DNA from: an uncultured Flavobacteriales bacterium
GTDB lineage: Bacteria > Bacteroidota > Bacteroidia > Flavobacteriales > UBA7312
Direction: 5' to 3'
DNA: 64,000 nucleotides
NCBI GenBank assembly: GCA_913048435.1
Contig: CAJWWC010000001.1
Coordinates: 151,281 to 215,280, forward strand
The notes under the pieces are model-generated. The model saw only the letters and a program-made list of their open reading frames with translations, searched no databases and was not told the origin of the DNA. A program made the position numbers and the translations under genes. Below, in pieces: positions 8,491-18,378 of the stretch; position 1 is the first letter of the stretch; every line of letters begins with the position of its first letter.

Positions 8491-11370
8491 TTAATTATAA
8501 TTATCGATACTCTCACATGAGCACACCAAATTTCTATCTCCGAAAGCATCGTCAACACGACTTACATTTGGCCAGAATTTATTCTCATTGACAAAAGAAA
8601 GCGGAAATGCTGCTTCTTTTCGGCTGTATGGTTTTTTCCAAATATCACTAGCTATCAAATTAATTGTATGTGGAGCATTTTTTAACACATTATCTTTTTC
8701 GTCATATTGTCCACTTGCAACATTATTAATCTCATTTCTAATAGATTTCATAGCTGCAATGAATTTATCCAATTCTTGTTTACTTTCACTTTCAGTGGGT
8801 TCAACCATAAGCGTTCCAGCTACAGGAAATGAGACTGTAGGTGCATGGAACCCATAATCCATAAGTCGTTTTGCTATGTCCGTAACTTCTATACCAATAT
8901 CCTTGAATGGTCGGCAATCTAGTATCATTTCATGAGCCACTAAATCATTGGGATTGGTATATAATATGTTGTAGTCATCTTTTAATTCTTTTTTTATGTA
9001 GTTGGCATTTAAAATAGCTACTTCAGTTGATTTTGTTAATCCTTCTTGACCTAACATTTTGATGTAGGCATATGAAATACACAACACTAGTGATGAACCC
9101 CATGGTGCTGCAGAAATTGCAGAAATTGCTTTTTCACCTCCTGTTGGAATAAGGGGGTTGGAGGGTAAGAATGGTTTTAAATGCTCTACCACTCCTATTG
9201 GTCCCATCCCTGGACCTCCTCCTCCATGAGGAATAGCAAATGTTTTATGAAGATTAAGATGACATACATCAGCTCCAATAATAGCTGGATTTGTTAATCC
9301 AACTTGAGCATTCATGTTAGCGCCATCCATATACACTTGTCCTCCATGTTGATGAATGATACTTGTCACTTCAATTACTGATTCTTCAAATACACCATGT
9401 GTAGATGGGTAAGTAATCATCAAAGCAGCTAAATTTTCACTGTGTTCTTCTGCTTTTGCTTTAAGATCATCAACATTAATGTTACCCATTTCATCGCATT
9501 TAGTAACAACTACTTTCATGCCTGCCATTGTTGCTGAAGCTGGATTCGTTCCGTGAGCAGATGAAGGAATAAGGCAAATGTTTCTATTGCTTTCATTTCT
9601 GCTTTGGTGATATGCTCTTATTACCATTAATCCAGCATATTCACCTTGAGCACCCGAGTTGGGCTGTAATGATATACCGTCAAAACCAGTAATTTCACAA
9701 AGGGATTCTTCAAGTTCGTGAAACATAATTTGATAGCCTCGAGCTTGATTTATCGGTGCAAATGGGTGTATATTACTAAATTCACTCCAACTTAAAGGAA
9801 AAAGCTCAGCAGCAGCATTTAGTTTCATAGTACATGATCCCAATGGTATCATAGAATGATTTAATGCTAAATCTTTGTTCTCCAATCGTTTAATGTAGCG
9901 CATCATTTCGGTCTCACTGTGGTAAGTGCTAAATACCTTGTGTTGCATATATGGGCTTTCTCTGTACAATTCTTTTGGGATAAAGGAATTGGCATCTAAA
10001 TAATTTCCGCTCAACACATTTTTTATTAATTCGGTTGGGTCAGAGTGATTACAGCTTTTTGCAAATACTGTTAGAATATCATTTATATTTTGAAGACCAT
10101 CTTTTTCGTCAATTGAAATAGAAAGATGTTTATCATCTATATAATTAAAATTCATCTTAGCATCTTCAGCAAATACCCTGAGTGTATCAATAGACACGTC
10201 ATTTATATTAACTAAAATAGTGTCAAAGTAATTTTTATTGAGTTGTTTGTAGCCCAATTGCTCTAAACCTTCAGTTAATACACATGTTAGGCCGTGTATT
10301 TTTCTAGCAATATTTTTCAATCGTTTTGGACCGTGATATACACCGTACATTCCCGCCATAACGGACAGTAACACTTGAGCAGTACAGATATTAGACGTTG
10401 CTCTTTCTCGCTTGATATGTTGTTCTCTTGTTTGAAGAGCCATTCTCAATGCTCTATTGCCTTCAGCATCAATTGTGACACCGATAATTCTGCCAGGAAT
10501 ATTTCTTTTATAGCTTTCTTTTGTAGCGAAATAGGCCGCGTGAGGACCGCCATAACCCATAGGTATTCCAAAACGTTGGGTCGTTCCAACTACGACATCT
10601 GCTCCCCATTCACCAGGAGGTGTTAAAAGAGTAAGGCTTAATAAATCGGCTGCCACAGCAATACCAACATTATTATTTTTAGCATCTTGCGCTAAAATTT
10701 TATAGTTTTCAATATTACCATATTTGCAAGGATACTGAACTAACATACCAAAAACATCATCAGAAAAAATGAAATCAGAATGTTCAACAATTTGAAGTTT
10801 TATGCCAATAGGAGTAGCTCTTGTTTTTAGGACATCTATAGTTTGAGGAAAGCAATCTTTAGAAACTAAAAATGTACAAGCTTGGGCTTTTTTCTTGTCT
10901 TTGTGTCTAGCATTAAATAGCATTATCATTGCTTCAGCCGCTGCAGTCCCTTCGTCTAACAATGAGGCATTAGCAATTTCCATAGCAGTCAAATCAGTTA
11001 CCATGGTTTGATAATTCAATAAAGCCTCAAGTCTGCCTTGTGCAATTTCAGCTTGATATGGCGTGTAAGCCGTATACCAACCCGGATTTTCTAATATATT
11101 TCTTTGAATAACGCCAGGAAGAATAGTGTTGTAATAGCCCAGTCCAATGTAAGATCTATAATTTTTATTTTTTTGACCTAGCATTTTCATATGATCAAGT
11201 AACTCAGATTCGTTAAGAGCTTTAGGCAAATCCATTTTCTTTGTTAGTCGGATAGCTTGAGGAATAGCAAGGTCGATAAGCTCACTAATATTAGAAACTC
11301 CAATCTTGTTAAGCATGTTTTCTTGGTCGCTTGGTCGTGGGCCGATATGGCGTTCTGAGAACTGATTCAT
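8491..11370 (-). CDS. gcvP: Glycine dehydrogenase (decarboxylating), P-protein of the glycine cleavage system
   Basis: A 959-residue single-chain P-protein, the usual length for the fused alpha-beta type. It starts [11 protein letters not shown], typical for the family. The PLP-binding segment [20 protein letters not shown] lies around residue 700, and the conserved GSCTMKLN and EPTESE stretches are present. It decarboxylates glycine with PLP and passes the aminomethyl group to lipoyl-GcvH. No gcvH or gcvT is adjacent, so the complex is encoded in pieces. A TAnnTTTG box on the minus strand lies 21 bp upstream of the start. No glycine riboswitch is visible in the short 77-bp leader region. Confidence 0.97.
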   Translation of the reverse strand: MNQFSERHIGPRPSDQENMLNKIGVSNISELIDLAIPQAIRLTKKMDLPKALNESELLDHMKMLGQKNKNYRSYIGLGYYNTILPGVIQRNILENPGWYTAYTPYQAEIAQGRLEALLNYQTMVTDLTAMEIANASLLDEGTAAAEAMIMLFNARHKDKKKAQACTFLVSKDCFPQTIDVLKTRATPIGIKLQIVEHSDFIFSDDVFGMLVQYPCKYGNIENYKILAQDAKNNNVGIAVAADLLSLTLLTPPGEWGADVVVGTTQRFGIPMGYGGPHAAYFATKESYKRNIPGRIIGVTIDAEGNRALRMALQTREQHIKRERATSNICTAQVLLSVMAGMYGVYHGPKRLKNIARKIHGLTCVLTEGLEQLGYKQLNKNYFDTILVNINDVSIDTLRVFAEDAKMNFNYIDDKHLSISIDEKDGLQNINDILTVFAKSCNHSDPTELIKNVLSGNYLDANSFIPKELYRESPYMQHKVFSTYHSETEMMRYIKRLENKDLALNHSMIPLGSCTMKLNAAAELFPLSWSEFSNIHPFAPINQARGYQIMFHELEESLCEITGFDGISLQPNSGAQGEYAGLMVIRAYHQSRNESNRNICLIPSSAHGTNPASATMAGMKVVVTKCDEMGNINVDDLKAKAEEHSENLAALMITYPSTHGVFEESVIEVTSIIHQHGGQVYMDGANMNAQVGLTNPAIIGADVCHLNLHKTFAIPHGGGGPGMGPIGVVEHLKPFLPSNPLIPTGGEKAISAISAAPWGSSLVLCISYAYIKMLGQEGLTKSTEVAILNANYIKKELKDDYNILYTNPNDLVAHEMILDCRPFKDIGIEVTDIAKRLMDYGFHAPTVSFPVAGTLMVEPTESESKQELDKFIAAMKSIRNEINNVASGQYDEKDNVLKNAPHTINLIASDIWKKPYSRKEAAFPLSFVNENKFWPNVSRVDDAFGDRNLVCSCESIDNYN

Positions 11371-11391
11371 ATTATTAATTTAATTAGAGTA

Positions 11392-11399
11392 CAAAAATA
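11392..11399 (-). promoter_or_regulatory. -7 promoter box of gcvP
   Basis: TATTTTTG on the minus strand, matching TAnnTTTG, 21 bp before the gcvP ATG. The -33 element is not recognisable. Confidence 0.4.
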
Positions 11400-11447
11400 T
11401 GAAATGAAGTTGTAATTTGATGAACTAATATTCTATATTTTTAGCTA

Positions 11448-12317
11448 GTGGATTTGCTGAAAAAATTTGGTCAATTTGTAGTTTACAGTAATGTCTTTGT
11501 ATCATCTTGTGTCCTTGCACTGTGTCAAAGTACTAGCATAATAATAGGTGTCGATTCATCACATCTTTTACCATTTGTATTTTTCTCAACTTTATTTGCC
11601 TATAATTTTCAACGTATAGTGAGGTTTAATCCAATCAAAGGACAATCAGCACATCTAGACTGGCTCAATAAGAATAGACTATTTATAATTTTAATAACTG
11701 TAATTAGCTTATTTCTGTCCGTTTATTATGCCTTGACTTTGTCATTTTCGACATTTTATTTTTTGATACCTGCCTCAATCATTAGCTTGTCTTATCCAAT
11801 CAAGATAATTCCTTTAGGAAGTCAAATGGTTTCCTTGAGAGAACTGCCAAGAGCCAAAATATTTCTTATAGCATTAGTTTGGTCTATAGTTAGCGTTGTT
11901 CTAGTCACTCTTGAAAATGATTCATTTTATAGTCTTGATACTCTATTGCTTTTTATCAGTAGATTTAGTTTTGTTTTGGCAATAACAATACCTTTCGACA
12001 TTAGAGATTTAAAATATGATGATTTATCATTGAAAACGATTCCTCAAATTTTTGGTGAGCAAAAAGCAAAAATGATAGCGTTGTATTGTCTTGCTTTTTT
12101 TGAACTGATTTCTATATTTCACTTTTTTGTTGGTCATTTTTCGTGGCAGCTTTTATTAGCACTGATCCTTACTTCTTTTCTAAGCGGAATTTTGGTAATT
12201 AAATCCTCTCAATTAAATAATAATTTCTTCTTCTCTTTCTGGGTAGAAGGAGCAAGTATAATAATGTATTTACTTCTTTTTATATTCCCATTGGCTTTTG
12301 GTATCTTAGCCCTCTAA
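11448..12317 (+). CDS. UbiA-like prenyltransferase-family membrane protein
   Basis: A 289-residue protein with about eight hydrophobic segments. The stretch FDIRDLKYDDLSLKTIPQIFG (residues ~184-204) resembles the second aspartate-rich motif of UbiA prenyltransferases. The first motif (normally NDxxD) is replaced by YNFQRIVRFN near residue 52, so activity on prenyl diphosphates is doubtful. No good ATG exists; GTG at 11448 is the best start. A near-consensus box TATATTTT lies 7 bp upstream. It precedes kynU by 9 bp on the same strand, so cotranscription with the kynurenine genes is likely, although no metabolic link is obvious. Confidence 0.6.
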   Translation: MDLLKKFGQFVVYSNVFVSSCVLALCQSTSIIIGVDSSHLLPFVFFSTLFAYNFQRIVRFNPIKGQSAHLDWLNKNRLFIILITVISLFLSVYYALTLSFSTFYFLIPASIISLSYPIKIIPLGSQMVSLRELPRAKIFLIALVWSIVSVVLVTLENDSFYSLDTLLLFISRFSFVLAITIPFDIRDLKYDDLSLKTIPQIFGEQKAKMIALYCLAFFELISIFHFFVGHFSWQLLLALILTSFLSGILVIKSSQLNNNFFFSFWVEGASIIMYLLLFIFPLAFGILAL

Positions 12318-12326
12318 TTTAACATC

Positions 12327-13595
12327 ATGCAAAATACTTTAGAATTTGCCCAAGATTCTGACCAGCAAGATGAGCTGTCAGCTTACAGACAACGTTTTTA
12401 TCTTCCTAAAATTAATGGGAAGGATGCACTTTATTTTACTGGCAATTCTTTAGGATTACAGCCAAAAAGCACTAGGGAATATGTTCAGCAGGAGTTAGAT
12501 GACTGGGCGAAATATGGGGTTGAAGGTCATTTCGAAGCCAAAAATCCGTGGGTATCTTATCATAAAATATTATCCAAGCCATTTGCTAAATTAGTAGGAG
12601 CAAATAATCAAGAGGTTGTTGCTATGAATGGGCTTAGTGTTAATCTTCACCTGATGATGGTTTCATTCTATCAGCCAACTTCCAAGCGTACTAAAATTAT
12701 CTGTGAAGCAAAAGCATTTCCTTCAGACCAATATATGCTTGAAAGTCAAGTTAAATTTCATGGCTTAAACCCAGATGACACTATTGTAGAGGTTTACCCT
12801 CGTGATGAAGAACACACCATAAGAGAAGAGGATATATTATCAACCATTGAAGAGGTTGGAGATGAATTGGCTCTTGTCTTTTGGGGCGGTGTAAATTATT
12901 ACAGTGGTCAAGTCTTTGATATGGCAAAAATTACCGAAAAAGCGCATGCTCAAGGCGCTTATGTTGGCTTTGATTTAGCCCATGCTGTAGGCAATATTGA
13001 ATTGAAGTTACACGATTGGAATGTTGATTTTGCCTGTTGGTGTTCTTACAAGTATTTGAATGCTGGTCCTGGTAGTATTTCCGGTGTTTTTGTACATCAA
13101 AAGCATGATAATAATTCCAATTTACTGCGCTTTGCAGGTTGGTGGGGGCACGATGAAGAACGTCGTTTTTTGATGGAAAAAAACTTTGTGCCGATGCAAG
13201 GAGCACAAGGTTGGCAATTAAGTAATGCTCCTGTTTTTGCGATAGCTCCTTGTAAGGCTAGTATGGATATTTTTGATGAAGTAGGTATGTCTCGACTAGT
13301 GTCTAAAAGTAAACGTTTGACAAACTATATGGAATTTGTATTCAATGATATATCATCTAGATACGATAATTGCGATTTAGAGATTATCACTCCAAAAGAT
13401 GAAAAATATAGAGGTTGTCAATTGTCTGTTTTATGTCACGGTCAGGGTAGGTCGATGTTTGACTTTATTACAAAAAAAGGCGTTATTGCAGATTGGAGAG
13501 AACCAAACGTTATTCGTTTTGCACCTGTCCCACTATACAATTCCTTTGAAGATATATATCAGTTAGGTCAAATCATAGAAAAAGCATTATCATGA
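12327..13595 (+). CDS. kynU: Kynureninase
   Basis: A 422-residue PLP enzyme, the normal length. The PLP lysine is Lys242 in [10 protein letters not shown], and the cofactor-binding aspartate is in [10 protein letters not shown] near 214-223. It cleaves kynurenine or 3-hydroxykynurenine to anthranilate or 3-hydroxyanthranilate plus alanine. The kynurenine monooxygenase gene overlaps its end by 4 bp (ATGA), so the pair makes 3-hydroxyanthranilate, either for quinolinate/NAD synthesis or for tryptophan breakdown. Tryptophan dioxygenase, formamidase and 3-hydroxyanthranilate dioxygenase are not in this window. Confidence 0.96.
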   Translation: MQNTLEFAQDSDQQDELSAYRQRFYLPKINGKDALYFTGNSLGLQPKSTREYVQQELDDWAKYGVEGHFEAKNPWVSYHKILSKPFAKLVGANNQEVVAMNGLSVNLHLMMVSFYQPTSKRTKIICEAKAFPSDQYMLESQVKFHGLNPDDTIVEVYPRDEEHTIREEDILSTIEEVGDELALVFWGGVNYYSGQVFDMAKITEKAHAQGAYVGFDLAHAVGNIELKLHDWNVDFACWCSYKYLNAGPGSISGVFVHQKHDNNSNLLRFAGWWGHDEERRFLMEKNFVPMQGAQGWQLSNAPVFAIAPCKASMDIFDEVGMSRLVSKSKRLTNYMEFVFNDISSRYDNCDLEIITPKDEKYRGCQLSVLCHGQGRSMFDFITKKGVIADWREPNVIRFAPVPLYNSFEDIYQLGQIIEKALS

Positions 13596-14929
13596 GAAAA
13601 AAAGTTACAATAGCGGGTGCCGGTTTGGTAGGTTCTTTAGAAGCTATCTACTTGGCCAAGCGTGGGTTTCAAGTTGAGATTTATGAAAGACGACCAGACA
13701 TGAGAAAAGTTGAGTTATCCGCTGGTCGTTCTATCAATTTAGCTTTATCTGCAAGAGGTTGGAATGCTCTAAAGGCGGTTGATGTAGATCAAGATGTGGA
13801 GAAGATGGCTATTCCAATGTATAAAAGAGTTATGCATGCAGTTGACGGTTCTCTCACTGACCAACAGTACGGTCAAGATGGTGAGGCTATTTATTCTGTA
13901 TCTCGTGGTGGTCTTAATCAATTGCTGATGAACTTAGCTGGCGAGCAAGAAAATGTGAATATGCATTTCAACTATAAGTGTGTTGATGTAGATTTAAAGT
14001 TAGCGTCTGCAATCTTTGAGCATAATGATGGAAATCAGAAAAATGTCGATGCTGATATGATTATTGGTGCAGATGGAGCATATTCTGTGATACGTTCAAA
14101 AATGATTAAGCAAGACCGTTTTCAGTATTCGCAACATTATATTGAACACGGTTACAAAGAGCTAACAATACCAGCCAATTCAGATGGCACACACAAATTA
14201 GAAGTTAATGCCTTACACATTTGGCCAAGAGGAAGCTATATGCTTATTGCTCTGCCAAACATGGACGGTAGTTTTACTTGCACACTATTTTTTCCATATG
14301 AAGGTGAGTATTCCTTTAACAGTTTACAAACCAAACAACAGGTTTACGATTTTTTCAAAGAGGTATTTCCAGATACTTTAGACTTAATCCCTAATTTGGT
14401 AGAAGAATATTTTCAAAACCCTACCTCATCATTAGCTATAATGCGTTGCAACCCTTGGACTGTCGATGATAAAGTGTTGCTCATTGGAGATGCCGCTCAT
14501 GCAACAGTTCCCTTTTATGGCCAAGGAATGAATGCAGGTTTTGAGGGCTGTTTTGTTTTAGATCAGTTAATGCAAAAACATGGCGAAGATTGGAAGGCTT
14601 GTTTTGATGAATATTCTAAAATAAGAAAGCCAGATGGTGATGGTGTTCAAGATTTATCTATGCACAATTTTATTGTTATGCGAGATAAGACCGCGGACCC
14701 TAAATTCTTACTTCAGAAAAAAATAGAACTACATTTTTCCAAAAAATATCCTGATAAGTGGTTGCCTTTGTATTCTATGGTTTCATTTAGCACTATTCGT
14801 TATTCTGAAGCATGGGAAATTGGAAAACAACAAGAAAAGCTTATGCAGAAAGTTATGGAAGTTCCTAACATTGAAGATAAATGGGAGAGTGATGAGGTGG
14901 AACAGTTGATGCTTAGTTTAATCGCTTGA
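13592..14929 (+). CDS. kmo: Kynurenine 3-monooxygenase
   Basis: A 445-residue FAD-dependent aromatic hydroxylase. The dinucleotide-binding GAGLVGS is at residues 9-15. The second FAD motif is [20 protein letters not shown], the exact KMO-type version. It hydroxylates kynurenine with NADPH and oxygen. Bacterial KMO is soluble or loosely attached; a hydrophobic patch follows the catalytic domain, but no clear C-terminal anchor is seen. It is translationally coupled to kynU upstream (ATGA) and to the MFS gene downstream (TTGA overlap), so three consecutive genes are tightly packed. Confidence 0.95.
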   Translation: MRKKVTIAGAGLVGSLEAIYLAKRGFQVEIYERRPDMRKVELSAGRSINLALSARGWNALKAVDVDQDVEKMAIPMYKRVMHAVDGSLTDQQYGQDGEAIYSVSRGGLNQLLMNLAGEQENVNMHFNYKCVDVDLKLASAIFEHNDGNQKNVDADMIIGADGAYSVIRSKMIKQDRFQYSQHYIEHGYKELTIPANSDGTHKLEVNALHIWPRGSYMLIALPNMDGSFTCTLFFPYEGEYSFNSLQTKQQVYDFFKEVFPDTLDLIPNLVEEYFQNPTSSLAIMRCNPWTVDDKVLLIGDAAHATVPFYGQGMNAGFEGCFVLDQLMQKHGEDWKACFDEYSKIRKPDGDGVQDLSMHNFIVMRDKTADPKFLLQKKIELHFSKKYPDKWLPLYSMVSFSTIRYSEAWEIGKQQEKLMQKVMEVPNIEDKWESDEVEQLMLSLIA

Positions 14930-16143
14930 GAAAAATTTTAAAATCATATGCAAGCTTAGAAAAGCATGTTCTGCTAATGATAAGAGCAGAGTTTTTTATC
15001 CAGCTAATTGGTGCAGCTTTTTTTCTTATCCTAAATATTTATTTAGCTAAAGAGGGGTTTAGTGACCCCGAAATAGCTAACTATATCTCCTATCGTTTTT
15101 TGGCGGTAATGGTCTTAGCTTTTCCTTTGGGGTTTTACATTAAAGGTAAACGCCTAAAACCATTTTTTATGATAGGTAGTCTTGGCGTTCCTTTGGTGGC
15201 TATCGCTATGATACTTGCTATCCGTAATCGGATGTTTGTTTTTCTACCCTATTTGTTTGTGTTTTGGGGTATAGTATTTACATGTTTTCAAGTCAGTACC
15301 TTACCATACATAATGAGAAATACTTCAAAAGAAAACCAATCTCATGCAATATCTTTAAATTACGCAACACATAGTTTTGGAACAATTATTTGTAGTATTA
15401 TCATATTTATTTTAAGTCGTTCATTTAGAACTATCGATGAGGGGGTTATCCTTTTGTTCATTTCATTAGTGGGGCTTACTGGTATATTTTTCCTAATGCA
15501 AATCAAAACTGACGATGTAATAGTAGAAAAGAAAGCTATTCAATGGAAGTCTTACGACTGGATTTTGTTGTTTAAAGCCATAGTGCCAACTATAATAATT
15601 TCAGTTGGTGCAGGTTTGACTATCCCATTTATCAATTTATTTTTCTATCACGATTTTGGTGTTGATTCTTCAGAGTTTGCTGTAATAGGTGGTGGAGCTA
15701 GTTTGCTGGTCGCTTTTATGGCTTTGTTAGTTCCAAAGGTCAAAGATATATTAGGATTTAAAAAAGGTATTACACTAACTCAGTCCATTGCTGTTTTAGC
15801 TTTAGTAGCTTTAGCTACGACAGAGTTTTTTGTTGAGTATTGGTGGGCTTTACCATTGGCTATCCTATGCTTTTGGATACGTACACCTTTAATGAATATG
15901 GCTGCGCCCATGACTTCAGAGCTAACTATGAATTATGTAGGCAAGGAAAACCAAGAAATTTTATCTGCTATAACTGCTGCTATTTGGAGTGGTAGCTGGT
16001 ACTTCAGTTCTCAAATATTTAGATTTTTAAAAGGAATGGATATGCCATACGCTTATATTTTTTATATCACAGCAGCTTTTTATGCTTTTGGTGTGTTTAC
16101 TTATTATCTACTTATATTGGATTATGAAAGAAGAGCGGAATAA
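14926..16143 (+). CDS. MFS-type transporter downstream of kmo
   Basis: A 405-residue membrane protein with about 11-12 hydrophobic helices and a charged loop in the middle (IKTDDVIVEKKAIQWKSYDW), the two-bundle layout of the major facilitator superfamily. The start given is the TTG that overlaps the kmo stop as TTGA. The first in-frame ATG is 17 codons later (MIRAEFF), and the shorter start cannot be excluded. Its position suggests transport of a tryptophan-pathway compound, but this is guilt by association only. It ends 3 bp from the convergent MBL gene, with no terminator visible. Confidence 0.75.
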   Translation: MRKILKSYASLEKHVLLMIRAEFFIQLIGAAFFLILNIYLAKEGFSDPEIANYISYRFLAVMVLAFPLGFYIKGKRLKPFFMIGSLGVPLVAIAMILAIRNRMFVFLPYLFVFWGIVFTCFQVSTLPYIMRNTSKENQSHAISLNYATHSFGTIICSIIIFILSRSFRTIDEGVILLFISLVGLTGIFFLMQIKTDDVIVEKKAIQWKSYDWILLFKAIVPTIIISVGAGLTIPFINLFFYHDFGVDSSEFAVIGGGASLLVAFMALLVPKVKDILGFKKGITLTQSIAVLALVALATTEFFVEYWWALPLAILCFWIRTPLMNMAAPMTSELTMNYVGKENQEILSAITAAIWSGSWYFSSQIFRFLKGMDMPYAYIFYITAAFYAFGVFTYYLLILDYERRAE

Positions 16144-16146
16144 TTT

Positions 16147-16791
16147 TTAATTTTTCAAAAAAGGGTTATTGGTTTTTTCAAAACCGATAGTAGTAGTCGG
16201 ACCATGTCCGCAATAAATTTTGGTATTGTCATCAAGTGGTAGAAGTTTTTCTTTGATACTTTCAATTAGTCTATCAAAATCACCGCCTGGCAAATCAGTT
16301 CTGCCTATACTCATTTGAAACAACACATCTCCACTAATTATAAAATTATGCTTCTCAGAATGAAGAACAATATGGCCAGGGGCATGACCTGGAGTAAATA
16401 GAATGTCTAACTCACTTTCTCCAAATTTTATTTTTTCACCTTCATTTAAAAAATGAGAGGGTAAGGGGCTTTCTTGATAATTGTGAAATCCATAGACTGT
16501 ACAATAATCTTTCACAGAATTAAGTGTTGACACATCCAATTCATGCATAGCTAAATCTAACTTCCATTTGTCAGCAACAAAATGGTTGCCTAACACGTGG
16601 TCTATGTGACAGTGCGTATTTATTAGAAGGACTGGCTTAAGTTTATTTTCAGTAACGAAATTGCTAAGAGTTTCTTTTTCCTGATTATCATAGCAACCCG
16701 GGTCAACTATGATACATTCTTTGGTGTCGTCAAACAAAACGTAGGTGTTTTCTTGAAAGCCATTAAATGTGAAAGTTTGTATTTGTATCAT
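16147..16791 (-). CDS. MBL-fold metallo-hydrolase, glyoxalase II-like
   Basis: A 214-residue metallo-beta-lactamase-fold protein with the metal motif THCHIDH at residues 59-65. Downstream ligands are in FTPGHAPGHIVLH, SGDVLF and a C-terminal CGHGP. These are the ligands of the hydroxyacylglutathione hydrolase-like group, which hydrolyses thioesters such as lactoylglutathione. The short length (full glyoxalase II is ~250) matches the common YcbL-type subfamily, so the true substrate is open. The promoter overlaps the translation start region so closely that the mRNA should be leaderless. Confidence 0.88.
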   Translation of the reverse strand: MIQIQTFTFNGFQENTYVLFDDTKECIIVDPGCYDNQEKETLSNFVTENKLKPVLLINTHCHIDHVLGNHFVADKWKLDLAMHELDVSTLNSVKDYCTVYGFHNYQESPLPSHFLNEGEKIKFGESELDILFTPGHAPGHIVLHSEKHNFIISGDVLFQMSIGRTDLPGGDFDRLIESIKEKLLPLDDNTKIYCGHGPTTTIGFEKTNNPFLKN

Positions 16792-16795
16792 AAGG

Positions 16796-16825
16796 CAAAG
16801 ATATTTGATTTATATATCTTAGCAA
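16796..16825 (-). promoter_or_regulatory. Full Bacteroidota-type promoter, TTG-N19-TATCTTTG, for the MBL gene
   Basis: Read on the minus strand: TTG (16825-16823), 19 bases, then TATCTTTG (16803-16796), a match to the flavobacterial TTG-N19-TAnnTTTG arrangement. The -7 box ends 4 bp before the ATG at 16791, so transcription should start at or next to the start codon. Confidence 0.6.
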
Positions 16826-16837
16826 GGAATTTATACT

Positions 16838-17206
16838 ATGTCTACAATAACGTTATTTTTTTTAATTTTAATAGGTTTAGCAGCAGGATTGTTGAGTGGA
16901 TTTATAGGTGTTGGTGGTGGAATAATTATCATTCCTTTATTAATGATTTTATTGGGAATGACCCAACATCAAGCGCAAGGGACTAGTCTAGCAGTTATGT
17001 TACCACCAATTGGTATATTGGCTGCCTGGAATTATCACAAAGCGGGTTTTGTTGATTGGAAATATGCCTTAATAATTTCAGTGGCTTTTATTGTGGGTGG
17101 TTACTTAAGTTCAAAATGGGCAGTAAACGTTGACGCAAAAACACTAAAAAAAGTCTTTGGCATAATGCTACTTTTCGGAGGCTTTAAATTAATCTTTGGC
17201 AAATGA
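16838..17206 (+). CDS. Half-length TSUP (TauE/SafE) family membrane protein
   Basis: A 122-residue membrane protein with four hydrophobic segments. The N-terminal GLLSGFIGVGGGIIIIPLL is the hallmark of the TauE/SafE sulfite/anion exporter family, and QAQGTSLAVMLPP follows as usual. Full members are ~250 residues made of two such halves, so this is one half-unit; it would have to work as a dimer. It is not obviously broken, because it ends cleanly with KKVFGIMLLFGGFKLIFGK, the normal end of a repeat. It overlaps the M20 amidohydrolase start by 4 bp (ATGA). The substrate is unknown. Confidence 0.8.
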   Translation: MSTITLFFLILIGLAAGLLSGFIGVGGGIIIIPLLMILLGMTQHQAQGTSLAVMLPPIGILAAWNYHKAGFVDWKYALIISVAFIVGGYLSSKWAVNVDAKTLKKVFGIMLLFGGFKLIFGK

Positions 17207-18378
17207 AAAATCTTCAAAATAAGATAAAATCTCTTGCAGAAAATTTTTTCAAAGATACTGTTGAGATTAGGCGGCACCTACATGCTAATCCCGAACTTTC
17301 TTTTAAAGAATACAATACATCAGAGTATATTCAGCAAAAACTTACAGCATACGGTATCTCTTTTACTTCTGGATTAGTAGAAACAGGGGTTGTAGGACTC
17401 ATAAAAGGTAGAAGCCCAATTTCTCAATGCATCGCCTTACGTGCAGATATAGATGCTTTACCAATACAGGAATTAAATGACTTAGATTATACATCTAAAA
17501 ATAGTGGGGTTATGCACGCTTGTGGGCACGATTTTCATACAGCATCGCTTTTAGGAGTAGGGCGTATCCTCAATGAATTGAAAGAGGAATGGGAGGGAAC
17601 AATTAAGTTAATATTTCAGCCTGGTGAAGAAAAATTACCTGGTGGTGCATCTTTAATGATTGCCGAAGGTGTATTAGAAAATCCAAAAGTTGATAAAATT
17701 ATTGGTCAACATGTTTCGCCTGAGCTAGATTGTGGTGTAATTGGAATGCGTGGTGGAATGTTTATGGCATCAGCAGACGAAATATATATAGATATTATTG
17801 GCAAAGGAGGGCATGCAGCACTTCCTAAGGGCAGGGTAAACCCCTTGGTTATTGCCAGTAAAATTATAACAGCCTTATACGATAGGTTTGATCGAGTAAA
17901 AGACACTCCATCGGTATTTTCTCTTGGAGTCATAGAAGGCGGTTCTGCTGGCAATATTATACCTGAAACTGTTAGTTTACAAGGTACTTTTAGAGCTATG
18001 AATGAACAATGGCGTAAAGAAGCACACCAAATTATAAGAGACATTTGTTATTCTACAGCACAAGAAATGAATGGTAAATGTAATATTGATATTAAAGTTG
18101 GCTATCCTTTTTTAAAAAATGATGAGTCTTTTACAAAGCTATGTTTTGAAAATGCTCAAAAGTTCATAGGTGCTAAAAATGTGATTGAAATTTCAAAACG
18201 AATGACTGCTGAAGACTTCTCGTATTATTCGCATAATGTACCGGCTTGTTTTTACAGGCTAGGTGTGGGTATAAACAACCAAGATAGAAAACATTTGCAC
18301 AACGCTTATTTTGATGTCGATGAGTCGGCTTTAAAAAATAGTATTGGAATAATGAGTTGGCTAGCTATAAACAGTTAG
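17203..18378 (+). CDS. M20 family amidohydrolase (hippurate hydrolase / N-acyl amino acid deacylase-like)
   Basis: A 391-residue M20D-type metallopeptidase. Metal-binding segments are MHACGHDFHTAS (residues ~104-115), PGEEKLPGGA and IIGQHVSPE. The inserted dimerisation domain runs from about 180 to 290 (GKGGHAALPKGRVNP). Relatives remove acyl groups from amino acids (hippurate, indoleacetyl-amino acids, N-acetyl-diaminopimelate). It is translationally coupled to the half-TSUP gene. Its stop codon overlaps the stop codon of recQ on the other strand. Substrate specificity is not decidable from sequence. Confidence 0.9.
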   Translation: MKNLQNKIKSLAENFFKDTVEIRRHLHANPELSFKEYNTSEYIQQKLTAYGISFTSGLVETGVVGLIKGRSPISQCIALRADIDALPIQELNDLDYTSKNSGVMHACGHDFHTASLLGVGRILNELKEEWEGTIKLIFQPGEEKLPGGASLMIAEGVLENPKVDKIIGQHVSPELDCGVIGMRGGMFMASADEIYIDIIGKGGHAALPKGRVNPLVIASKIITALYDRFDRVKDTPSVFSLGVIEGGSAGNIIPETVSLQGTFRAMNEQWRKEAHQIIRDICYSTAQEMNGKCNIDIKVGYPFLKNDESFTKLCFENAQKFIGAKNVIEISKRMTAEDFSYYSHNVPACFYRLGVGINNQDRKHLHNAYFDVDESALKNSIGIMSWLAINS

